Positions 1 through 6,924 of a stretch of DNA of 11,404 nucleotides are shown here, piece after piece. Numbering within the stretch: the first letter of the stretch is position 1; every line of letters begins with the position of its first letter. Position numbers and translations under genes: made by a program. Source of the stretch: an uncultured Lachnospiraceae bacterium (GTDB lineage Bacteria; Bacillota_A; Clostridia; Lachnospirales; Lachnospiraceae); the NCBI GenBank assembly GCA_900555005.1, contig USJM01000047.1:1-11404 (forward strand), in the 5' to 3' direction. Below the pieces are notes generated by a model that had not been told where the DNA came from, made no database searches, and was given only the letters and a program-made list of their open reading frames with translations.

Positions 1-96
1 AGCCGGTGGATGCAGCAGCGCAGGCATCAGCAGCCGCAGAAGAACCGAAGCCGGTGGATGCAGCAGCGCAGGCATCAGCAGTCACAGAAGAACCGC
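1..96 (+). repeat. 48-bp in-frame tandem repeat (two copies, open at left edge)
   Basis: Bases 1-48 and 49-96 match at 45 of 48 positions, differing at offsets 34, 36 and 48. Each unit encodes 16 residues of the type PVDAAAQASAAAEEPK. The next unit starts with AGCCGG at 97 and then diverges. More copies may lie upstream of the window. The period is a multiple of three, so copy-number change would preserve the frame of the ATPase gene. Confidence 0.85.
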
Positions 97-1314
97 AGCC
101 GGCATCTTTCGGCTCAGATGACTGGAAGACCAGGCCGGTAGAGGATATCCTGGATGCGAAGACGAGAGTTCTTCCGACAGCGGAAATCGCAAAGCTCCAC
201 GAACAGTTCCGTCAGAGAGAACTGAAGGCACAGACAGCCGGGGAGAGAGTTGCGGAGCAAATTGCATCGGAGGCTGAAGCGCAGGTCAAGGAAGAGGCCG
301 CAGGAAAAACACCGGTACGCAGGGGCAGCCGGAAAATGGGATTCAGCCTTTTGAGCAGGCAGCCGCAGCCCGTGCGGAGGCATCAAGGCAGGCACCGGAG
401 GCGCAGCCGTCTGTGGACACTCATTCGCTCGGGATGTCGGACAAGCGGGAAGAACAGCCGCATGCTGTCTCAAAGGAAGAGGCTGTCGGGCTGACTTCTG
501 AGCAGTCCATGCGCGAGGTCCTTCCGCAGACGGATGTCAGAGAACCGCAGGTGGCAGCCGGCAGATCTTATCTGAAGCCTTACCAGAGAGAGCTGTTCTC
601 GGGATTTCTCGGGATCGGAAATCTGGAGGAACAGATCGCAAAAGCGATCGAGCAGGCAGAGAGCCGGAATGGAGACCGGACATCCCGCACAGGAATGTCC
701 TGATTCTGGGCGGCCATGGCTGTGGAAAAACGACGATCGCGACGGGCATCGCAAAGGCCGTCGCGGAGGACATGGGAACGCATTCGGTCAAGATGGCGCG
801 GATTTATGCGGCTGATCTGAACCGCAAGGACATTGCGGCAACGATCGCAAAGATTGCGGGAGGGGTTCTGATTGTCGAGGAGGCCGGAGATCTGGAAGAC
901 AGCATTGTCGACCAGCTGACGACGGCGATGGAATTCCGGACGGACGGAATGATTATGATCCTGGAGGATGAACAGCGGTATATTCATGACCTTCTGATGC
1001 GGCATCCGCGCTTTACGATGAAGTTCACGGCACAGATCTACATTCCGGTGTTCAGCAGCCAGGATCTGGTGAATTTCGGTCAGCTTTACGCGGAGAGCCA
1101 GGACTGCACGCTCTCGGAAGACGCAAGGGAAGCGCTCAGGGCAAGGCTGGATGCAGCAGCCAAGTCGGGCGAACAGGTATCGATCACCAATGTTGTTGAG
1201 CTGACGAGCCGTGCAATCCGGAATTCACAGAAGTTCTTCCGCAGGATCCAGTCTGCGAAAAAGCGCTACGACGAACAGAACAGGGTCATCCTAAGAGCAA
1301 AAGATCTTCGGTAA
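1..1314 (+). CDS. AAA+ ATPase, CbxX/SpoVK-like, 5'-partial, two frame changes
   Basis: The gene enters from upstream of the window and ends with TAA at 1312-1314. Its first part (3-~306) is Ala/Glu/Pro-rich and low in complexity, and probably disordered. The reading frame moves by -1 near the A5 run at 305-309, and by -1 again between about 664 and 680. The ATPase core follows: Walker A GHGCGKTT at 712-735, then a Walker B-like VLIVEE at 868-885, where the usual Asp-Glu pair is Glu-Glu. Next come a sensor-1-like MIMILEDE and a helical lid resembling the CbxX/CfqX/SpoVK group. Such proteins couple ATP hydrolysis to remodelling of a partner; the partner here is unknown. Both breaks are single missing bases with sensible protein on each side, so I read this as one intact gene with sequence errors. 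I am confident of the AAA+ fold and unsure of the subfamily and role. Confidence 0.7.
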
Positions 1315-1326
1315 CATATATATAAT

Positions 1327-1373
1327 ACCGGAATCATTGCGAAAGATGGCAGACAATCCGGAATGATTCTGGT
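1327..1373 (+). terminator. Hairpin after the ATPase gene, possible terminator
   Basis: ACCGGAATCATT (1327-1338) pairs with AATGATTCTGGT (1362-1373), giving a 12-bp stem with one G-U pair and a 23-nt loop. It starts 13 nt after the ATPase stop codon. Only a short TTT follows and there is no long U tract, so intrinsic termination is possible but not strongly supported. The loop also carries a second CCGGAAT (1358-1364), which overlaps the 3' arm and allows an alternative register. Confidence 0.4.
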
Positions 1374-1471
1374 TTGTGCGTTCGGACAGAAAATATTAAG
1401 ATATTGGGACGATAATCTAACATTTTGTCAGCTTATATAAAAATATTTTGAATTCATGGTGATATCGTTCA

Positions 1472-1500
1472 TTGACACTGACAAAACCCGCTGTTATACT
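1472..1500 (+). promoter_or_regulatory. Sigma-A promoter of the nucleoside-transporter operon
   Basis: TTGACA (1472-1477) and TATACT (1495-1500) are separated by exactly 17 nt. The region upstream (about 1388-1452) is AT-rich with A/T tracts, as in UP-like elements. Transcription would start near 1507, leaving a leader of roughly 48 nt before the ATG at 1555. I see no purine-riboswitch fold in the leader or upstream, so any regulation is more likely at the DNA level or by an unseen factor. Confidence 0.85.
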
Positions 1501-1540
1501 CTAGCTAGTTCCTTATTAATTTTGCGTTTTTGCTGACGCC

Positions 1541-1546
1541 AGGAGG
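1541..1546 (+). promoter_or_regulatory. Ribosome binding site that fixes the BMP start
   Basis: A perfect AGGAGG lies 8 nt before the ATG at 1555. The in-frame GTG at 1549 is only 2 nt from it, too close to be used. The start is therefore ATG 1555, giving a protein that begins MKKQIAVF, a normal signal-peptide start. Confidence 0.85.
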
Positions 1547-1554
1547 TAGTGAGG

Positions 1555-2853
1555 ATGAAAAAACAGATTGCTGTGTTTCTGAGTTTGGCAATGGCTGCAA
1601 CGGCCTGCAGCCCGGCATTTGCGGGGGAGACAGAAGCCCAGACGGAGGGCCAGGCAAGCGGCGGCGCCTTTATTGCGGGAGCTGAGACGGAGGCGGATGT
1701 AACGATTCCGTCCGACATGAAGTTCGGCTTCATTTTCCTTCACGATGAGAATTCAACTTACGACCTGAACTTCATCAACGGAGCGAAGGAAGCAGCAAAG
1801 GAGCTCGGTCTTTCAGATGACCAGATTATCCTGAAGACCAATGTCCCGGAAGGCCAGGAGTGCTACGAGACGGCGGCAGATCTTGCAGATCAGGGATGCG
1901 CGGCAGTCTTTGCGGACAGCTTCGGACATGAGGACTACATGATCCAGGCAGCCCAGGAGTACCCGGATGTCCAGTTCTGCCATGCAACCGGAACGAAGGC
2001 ACACACCGAAGGCCTGAGCAACTACCACAACGCTTTCGCTGCCATCTATGAAGGCCGCTATCTGGCTGGTGTCGCAGCAGGCATGAAGCTCAATGAGATG
2101 ATCAAGGACGGCAAGATCACCGAAGACAAGGCGAAGATCGGCTATGTCGGCGCTTTCACTTACGCAGAGGTTATCTCCGGATTCACATCCTTCTTCCTTG
2201 GTGCAAGATCTCAGTGCCCGAGCGCAACGATGGAGGTCACCTTCACCGGATCCTGGTATGATGAGACGGCTGAGAAGGAAGGCGCAAAGAACCTGATCAA
2301 CGACGGCTGCGTGCTCATTTCCCAGCATGCAGACTCCATGGGTGCTCCTACAGCCTGCGAGGAAGCAGGCGTTCCGGATGTCTCCTACAATGGTTCCACG
2401 CAGGATGCATGCCCGAACACATATCTGATTTCTTCCAGAATTGACTGGGCTCCGTACATGAAGTTTATGATGCAGTCTGTTGCAGAGGGCAAGGAGATCC
2501 CGGCAGACTGGACAGGAACACTTTCAAGCGGCTCTGTCAAGCTGACAGATCTCAATACGAATGTCGCTGCAGAGGGAACCCAGGAGAAGCTTGACGAGGT
2601 TACCAAGGAGCTTGAGGCAGGTACCGTTCATGTATTTGACACCTCCGCCTTCACGTTCAAGGGCGCAGCACTTGACGACAGCTATCTGGCGGATGTAGAT
2701 ACCGATGACAATTACACGCCTGATACCAAGGTCGTGTCGGATGGATATTTCCACGAGTCTGAATACAGAAGTGCTCCGTACTTCGATCTGGTTGACGCGG
2801 ACAATGCAGCCGGCATTGATGGCATCAAGCTTCTGGATACCAACTTTGGCTGA
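1555..2853 (+). CDS. BMP-family (PnrA/Med-like) ABC transporter substrate-binding protein
   Basis: This 432-residue exported protein is the binding component of a BMP-type ABC importer; characterised members bind purine nucleosides or related small molecules. Residues 1-23 form a signal peptide with Lys-Lys, a hydrophobic core and AFA before GET. Cys18 in ATACS could be a lipobox, but the -3 residue is Ala rather than Leu, so lipid anchoring is uncertain. A Ser/Glu/Thr-rich linker leads to the periplasmic-binding fold from about residue 54 (MKFGFIFLHDEN). Family landmarks are FGHEDYM, GSWYDETAEKEGAKNLI and ISQHADS. About 60 extra C-terminal residues (VDTDDNYTPDTKVV, SAPYFDL) make it longer than the roughly 330-360 residues of classical PnrA. 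The mature part is rich in cysteine (seven). It is the first gene of the operon, followed after 105 nt by the ATPase gene. The actual ligand cannot be read from sequence. Confidence 0.93.
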   Translation: MKKQIAVFLSLAMAATACSPAFAGETEAQTEGQASGGAFIAGAETEADVTIPSDMKFGFIFLHDENSTYDLNFINGAKEAAKELGLSDDQIILKTNVPEGQECYETAADLADQGCAAVFADSFGHEDYMIQAAQEYPDVQFCHATGTKAHTEGLSNYHNAFAAIYEGRYLAGVAAGMKLNEMIKDGKITEDKAKIGYVGAFTYAEVISGFTSFFLGARSQCPSATMEVTFTGSWYDETAEKEGAKNLINDGCVLISQHADSMGAPTACEEAGVPDVSYNGSTQDACPNTYLISSRIDWAPYMKFMMQSVAEGKEIPADWTGTLSSGSVKLTDLNTNVAAEGTQEKLDEVTKELEAGTVHVFDTSAFTFKGAALDDSYLADVDTDDNYTPDTKVVSDGYFHESEYRSAPYFDLVDADNAAGIDGIKLLDTNFG

Positions 2854-2897
2854 TGACACATTGAATACCAGGCAGAGAGATCGTCTCTGACAATTAA

Positions 2898-2938
2898 GAG
2901 GAGGGCAGTACGGGAGCAAGACCTGTGCTGCCTTCTTC
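2898..2938 (+). other. Intercistronic stem-loop between binding-protein and ATPase genes
   Basis: GAGGAGGGCAGTAC (2898-2911) pairs with GTGCTGCCTTCTTC (2925-2938) over 14 bp, including three G-U pairs, around a 13-nt loop. No U tract follows, and the ATPase start lies 20 nt downstream. Such structures between a binding-protein gene and its transporter genes usually block 3' exonucleases or cause partial termination, so the binding protein is made in excess. That role is inferred here from position and stability. Confidence 0.65.
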
Positions 2939-2958
2939 AGTGAAGGGAAGGTGAGACA

Positions 2959-4485
2959 GTGGATAACAAACAGCCCGCCGTCAGCATGCGCGGCATTACC
3001 AAGACATTCGGAAAGGTAGTTGCGAACGATCACGTGTCGATCGACATCTACAAGGGGGAGATTCTCTCTCTTCTGGGGGAGAACGGAAGCGGAAAGACAA
3101 CGCTGATGAACATGCTTTCCGGTATCTACTACCCGGATTCCGGCCATATCTACATCAACGGCAGGGAGGAATTTATCCACTCTCCGAAGGACGCTCTGGA
3201 TTTGGGAATCGGCATGGTTCATCAGCACTTCAAGCTCGTGGACGTCATGACGGCGACTGAGAACATCATCCTCGGGCTGAATGAGGGAAGGTTCGACCTG
3301 AAGGCGGCCTCAAGGCGGATTTCCGAGATCTGCGACAGGTACGGCTTTGAGTTGGATCCGAATCAGAAGATCTATGATATGTCTGTCTCTCAGAAACAGA
3401 CGGTTGAGATCGTGAAGATGCTGTATCGCAAGGCGGATATCCTCATCCTGGATGAGCCGACAGCCGTTCTGACGCCCCAGGAGACAGAGCGTCTCTTCGA
3501 TGTCCTTCGGAACATGAAGAAGGGCGGGAAGGCGATCATCATCATCACGCACAAGCTGAATGAGGTGCTGGAGATCTCCGACTGGGTGGATATCCTGAAT
3601 AAGGGAAAGTTCATCGGTAACCTGAAGACCTCAGAGACCAACACACAGGAGATGACCGACATGATGGTCGGCCATGCCGTGAAGCTGGACATCGAGCGTC
3701 CGGAGCCGAAGGATGCGAAGCCGAGGATCGTTGTGAAGGGCCTGACGGTCAGCAGTGCGGACGGCATCCGGAAGCTGGATGACGTCTCCTTCGATATTCG
3801 CTCGGGGGAAATTCTGGGAATTGCGGGGATTTCCGGGAGCGGCCAGAGGGAGCTTCTCGAGGCGATCGCAGGTCTGCAGAAGATCGATTCCGGAGAGATT
3901 ACCTATATTGATGACAATGGCAAAAAGAGCAGCCTTGTAGGGGAAGATCCCGAGGCGATCGCCGAGATGGGCGTCGCGCTTTCATTTGTCCCGGAAGACC
4001 GGCTCGGTATGGGACTGGTCGGGAACATGGATCTGACAGACAACATGATGCTACGCTCCTTCCGAAAGGGCAAGGGGCCGTTTACGGACCGGAAGATTCC
4101 ACAGAATCTGGCGAAGGAGGTCGTCGAGGAGCTTTCCGTCGACACACCCGGCCTTTCCACTCCGGTCAGAAGACTTTCGGGCGGCAACGTCCAGAAGGTG
4201 CTTGTCGGGCGCGAGATCGCATCCAATCCGACCGTCCTTCTGACGGCATACGCGGTGCGAGGACTGGATATCAATTCGTCCTATGTCATCTATGACCTGA
4301 TGAACAGGCAGAAGGAAAAGGGCGTGGCGGTTGTCTATGTCGGCGAGGACCTGGATGTGCTTCTGGAACTGGCGGACCGGATTCTTGTCCTGTGCGGAGG
4401 AAAGGTGTCCGGCATCCTGGACGGGCGAACGGCAAACAAGAATGAAGTCGGCCTGCTGATGACTTCACTGGGAGGCGCATCATGA
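2959..4485 (+). CDS. BMP-type ABC transporter ATP-binding protein (two NBDs)
   Basis: This 508-residue cytoplasmic ATPase powers the importer. NBD1 has Walker A GENGSGKT (40-47), Q-loop region VHQHF (87-91), a non-LSGGQ signature MSVSQKQ (141-147), Walker B ILILDEP (161-167) and switch His198 (ITHKL). NBD2 is degenerate in the manner usual for this family: GISGSGQR (290-297) replaces Walker A and lacks the GKT lysine. The signature LSGGN (406-410) is kept, and AVRGLD (432-437) stands where Walker B/D-loop elements lie. VGEDLD (461-466) lies where the switch His region would be. Both sites resemble sugar and nucleoside importers, where one site carries most of the hydrolysis. The start is GTG 2959, supported by AAGGTGAG just upstream. 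The TGA overlaps the next ATG as ATGA, indicating translational coupling to the permease. Confidence 0.94.
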   Translation: MDNKQPAVSMRGITKTFGKVVANDHVSIDIYKGEILSLLGENGSGKTTLMNMLSGIYYPDSGHIYINGREEFIHSPKDALDLGIGMVHQHFKLVDVMTATENIILGLNEGRFDLKAASRRISEICDRYGFELDPNQKIYDMSVSQKQTVEIVKMLYRKADILILDEPTAVLTPQETERLFDVLRNMKKGGKAIIIITHKLNEVLEISDWVDILNKGKFIGNLKTSETNTQEMTDMMVGHAVKLDIERPEPKDAKPRIVVKGLTVSSADGIRKLDDVSFDIRSGEILGIAGISGSGQRELLEAIAGLQKIDSGEITYIDDNGKKSSLVGEDPEAIAEMGVALSFVPEDRLGMGLVGNMDLTDNMMLRSFRKGKGPFTDRKIPQNLAKEVVEELSVDTPGLSTPVRRLSGGNVQKVLVGREIASNPTVLLTAYAVRGLDINSSYVIYDLMNRQKEKGVAVVYVGEDLDVLLELADRILVLCGGKVSGILDGRTANKNEVGLLMTSLGGAS

Positions 4486-5576
4486 AGAAAAAGACGAAAA
4501 ACGGTACGGGACTTCATATTGTAAAGAGGCCGGCGATCTCCTGGTACAAGGCGATGGCGTTCAGAGCGTTTGCGCTTCTTTGTGCCATCCTTGTATGTGC
4601 GGTTGTCACCTGGGCACTGACAAGGGAAAGCCCGATTGGTGTTATGGTGACCATCTTCGGCGGGAGTTTTGCCTCGCAGAGACGGTTCTGGGTTATGATG
4701 CAGGATCTTTCAGTCCTTCTTCTGATCTCCCTGGCGATGGCGCCGGCGTTTCGGATGAAGTTCTGGAACATCGGGGGCGAGGGACAGGTCATGATCGGCT
4801 GCCTCGCAACGGCTGCCTGCATGATTACGCTTGGGAATCGCCTGCCGAACGGGCTGGTGATCCTGCTCAGCCTTGTCTCGGCGGTCATTGCCGGAGGCAT
4901 CTGGGGACTGATCCCGGCGGTCTGCAAGGCGAAGTGGAACACCAATGAAACCCTGTTCACCCTGATGATGAACTATGTTGCCATTCAGCTCTGCGCATAT
5001 TTCATCATCCTGTGGGAGAAGCCGAAGGGCTCCGGAAAGGTCGGCATCATCAACCAGGCCAGCCACGCCGGATGGCTGCCGGTGATCGGGCGGTACAAGT
5101 ACCTGCTGACCGTCATTGTCGCGGCGGCGGTGACTGTCTTTATCTTCTGCTATATGAAGTACAGCAAGCATGGATATGAGCTGGCAGTTGTCGGAGAGAG
5201 CCAGAATACGGCAAGATATGTCGGTATCCGGGTCGGAAGAGTCATTGTCCGGACGATGCTGCTGTCCGGCGCCATCTGCGGACTGACCGGTTTCATGCTT
5301 GTCGCGGGATCGGATCATACCATCACGACGACCCTTGCAAACGGACGGGGATTTACAGCTGTCCTGGTTGCGTGGATGGCAAAGTTCAATCCATTTGGCA
5401 TGATTTTTACGAGTTTCCTGATTACGTTCATGTCCAAGGGGGCCGGCGAGGTAGCGACGAACTTTAACCTCAATGAGTCATTCTCGGATATCCTGACGAG
5501 CATCATCATCTTTTTCCTGATTGGATGCGAGTTCTTCATCCAGTACAGAATTGTCCGGAAGAAGGAGGCGAAATAA
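4482..5576 (+). CDS. BMP-type ABC transporter permease 1 (YufP/NupP-like)
   Basis: This 364-residue integral membrane protein forms one half of the importer channel (BPD_transp_2 family). A short basic N-terminus (MKKKTKNG) precedes about eight to ten hydrophobic segments, beginning at residues 28-48. Conserved landmarks of the nucleoside subfamily are FWNIGGEGQ (94-102), NTNETLFTLMMNYVA (153-167), GYELAVVGESQNTARYVGI (231-249) and GRGFTAVLVAWMAKFNP (288-304). The second and third of these lie near loops that contact the ATPase in related importers. The gene starts inside the ATPase stop codon (ATGA) and ends with TAA directly against the next ATG, so it should be translated in step with both neighbours. 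The reading frame is intact and the length is normal for the family. Confidence 0.93.
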   Translation: MKKKTKNGTGLHIVKRPAISWYKAMAFRAFALLCAILVCAVVTWALTRESPIGVMVTIFGGSFASQRRFWVMMQDLSVLLLISLAMAPAFRMKFWNIGGEGQVMIGCLATAACMITLGNRLPNGLVILLSLVSAVIAGGIWGLIPAVCKAKWNTNETLFTLMMNYVAIQLCAYFIILWEKPKGSGKVGIINQASHAGWLPVIGRYKYLLTVIVAAAVTVFIFCYMKYSKHGYELAVVGESQNTARYVGIRVGRVIVRTMLLSGAICGLTGFMLVAGSDHTITTTLANGRGFTAVLVAWMAKFNPFGMIFTSFLITFMSKGAGEVATNFNLNESFSDILTSIIIFFLIGCEFFIQYRIVRKKEAK

Positions 5577-6574
5577 ATGTTTAACTTTGTAGCGTTTATT
5601 CCAAGTGCGGTCAAACAGAGTATTCCGCTTCTGCTCGGCAGTACGGGTGAGACGCTCACCGAGAAATCCGGAAACCTGAACCTTGGTATTCCGGGCATCA
5701 TGTACGTCGGTGCCATCTCGGGCGTCATCGGGTCTTTCTTCTATGAGAACCACCTGACGGCTGTGAATGCGTCCATCAATCCGTTCCTTGGGATCGCGAT
5801 CCCGATTCTCTGTTCGCTTCTGGGGTCGTTCCTGATGGGACTGCTCTATTGTTTCCTGACGGTCAATCTGAGGGCAAACCAGAACGTGACCGGTCTTGCA
5901 ATGACGACCTTCGGTGTCGGATTCGGTAACTTCTTCGGCGGGGCGCTGATCAAGCTGACCGGGTCAGATGTCCCGTCCATATCCCTTCGGGCAACCTCCG
6001 GGTGCTTCCAGAAGACGCTTCCGTTTGCGGGTAAGACGGGAGTGGTCGGAAAGCTGCTGTTCTCATACGGCTTCCTGGCGTACACGGCGATCATCATTGC
6101 AATCCTGGCTGCGCTGTTTCTGAGAAAGACCAGGCTCGGTCTTCAGCTGCGGGCGGTCGGGGAGAACCCGGGCACGGCGGACGCGGCCGGGATCAATGTC
6201 TCGAAGTACAAATACATCGCGACCTGCGTCGGATCCATGATCGCAGGACTCGGCGGCCTGTACTACGTCATGGACTATGCGTCCGGTGTATGGTCGAACA
6301 ACGCTTTTGGTGACAGAGGCTGGCTTGCCATCGCACTGGTCATCTTCACAGTCTGGAGACCGGATCTGAGCATTTTTGCCTCCATCCTGTTCGGCGGCCT
6401 GTACATCCTGTATCTGTACATCCCGACCGGAACCAACATGGCTATCAAGGAAATCTACAAGATGTCCCTTATCTTGTCACGATTGCGGTGCTCATCATCA
6501 TGAGTATGCTGAACAAGAAGGAGAACCAGCCGCCGGCCGCTCTGGGGCTTCCGTACTTCAGGGAAGACCGCTGA
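5577..6574 (+). CDS. BMP-type ABC transporter permease 2 (YufQ/NupQ-like), 3' frame change
   Basis: This is the second channel half of the importer. ATG 5577 abuts the TAA of permease 1, with AAGGAGG at 5562-5568, 8 nt upstream. Family landmarks are GETLTEKSGNLNLGIPG (24-40), RANQNVTGLAMTTFGVG (99-115), LQLRAVGENPGTADAAGI (189-206) and GDRGWLAIALVIFTVWRP (245-262), embedded in several membrane segments. As given, the frame runs to a stop at 6503 and ends in an implausible LSRLRCSSS. A -1 change at the CCC run 6466-6468 restores PYLVTIAVLIIMSM, a final membrane helix, and a tail ending FREDR before TGA 6572-6574. The restored protein has 332 residues, normal for the family. I read the break as one missing C. 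It is the last gene of the operon. Confidence 0.9.
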
Positions 6575-6634
6575 GACGGCAGCATCAGAGACAGCTGATA
6601 CAGGCTGCAGGACAGTACGCTGAATGACAGCAGA

Positions 6635-6700
6635 CATACAGGCATCGGAAAAACGGGAGAACCCTTTTCCGGTGCCTGTATGCGTATATACCCTTATACG
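6635..6700 (+). terminator. Two adjacent hairpins after the transporter operon
   Basis: The first (6635-6682) is very stable. CATACAGGCA (6635-6644) pairs perfectly with TGCCTGTATG (6673-6682); T6645 pairs with G6672 and CGGAAAA pairs with TTTTCCG. Inside is a further GGG/CCC pair closed by an AGAA loop, so nearly all 48 nt are paired. The second follows without a gap: CGTATA (6683-6688) with TATACG (6695-6700). It begins 60 nt after the last permease stop codon and lies well before the next promoter. A U tract is absent, so termination or 3'-end protection is inferred from stability and place. Confidence 0.55.
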
Positions 6701-6770
6701 TCCGCTGCATCTATTTGAAAGCACGCGCAACTGGCAGACGGATGAGAGAATGCAGGAATACAGAAGAACC

Positions 6771-6792
6771 CCGGGCAGGCAGGTTTGCCCGG
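6771..6792 (+). other. GC-rich hairpin just upstream of the amylase promoter
   Basis: CCGGGCA (6771-6777) pairs with TGCCCGG (6786-6792) across an 8-nt loop. It ends 14 nt before the -35 box. It could be a second terminator for the upstream operon or an operator-like palindrome; neither can be decided from sequence. The rest of the 350-nt gap (6575-6634, 6701-6770) shows nothing I can name. Confidence 0.4.
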
Positions 6793-6806
6793 AAATGGGG
6801 CTTTCG

Positions 6807-6835
6807 TTGACTTATGTTTGTGCAAATCATATAAT
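6807..6835 (+). promoter_or_regulatory. Sigma-A promoter of the amylase-glgB transcript
   Basis: TTGACT (6807-6812) and a perfect TATAAT (6830-6835) are separated by 17 nt. Transcription should begin near 6842, about 83-92 nt before the possible start codons. I see no clear catabolite-response (cre) palindrome overlapping it. Confidence 0.85.
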
Positions 6836-6851
6836 TATTAGCAGGCTGACG

Positions 6852-6903
6852 GCAGCTCTTTTAAGTGGGTTGCTGAAAGTCCTGGGTGCTGTAAAAAAGC
6901 TGC
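6852..6903 (+). promoter_or_regulatory. Stem in the amylase mRNA leader
   Basis: GCAGCTCTTTT (6852-6862) pairs with AAAAAAGCTGC (6893-6903) with one C-A mismatch, enclosing a 30-nt loop. It sits between the predicted transcription start and the ribosome binding region near 6914-6921. It could affect transcript stability or access to the start, but I recognise no known riboswitch class. Confidence 0.35.
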
Positions 6904-6924
6904 GGAAAGTGCGGGAAAGGATGG

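Noticed and set aside
303..311. Programmed -1 ribosomal frameshift at GGAAAAACA
   Set aside because: The zero-frame codons GGA AAA ACA do not form an X XXY YYZ slippery heptamer, and similar breaks occur at unrelated homopolymers in other genes, so a missing base explains it better.
1425..1449. TTGTCA plus TATTTT as a second promoter before the BMP gene
   Set aside because: The spacing is about 13 nt and the -10 match is poor; the promoter at 1472-1500 is far better.
1549..1551. GTG start for the BMP protein
   Set aside because: It is only 2 nt from AGGAGG, whereas ATG 1555 has an ideal 8-nt spacing and starts a normal signal peptide.
1501..1554. Purine-type riboswitch in the BMP operon leader
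   Set aside because: The leader is about 48 nt, too short for the three-way junction, and no matching stems are visible.
2524..3228. Open frame on the - strand (234 codons) spanning the BMP-ATPase gap
   Set aside because: It is antisense to two confidently identified genes and to the intercistronic hairpin; its Val/Ile/Arg-rich translation matches no family I know.
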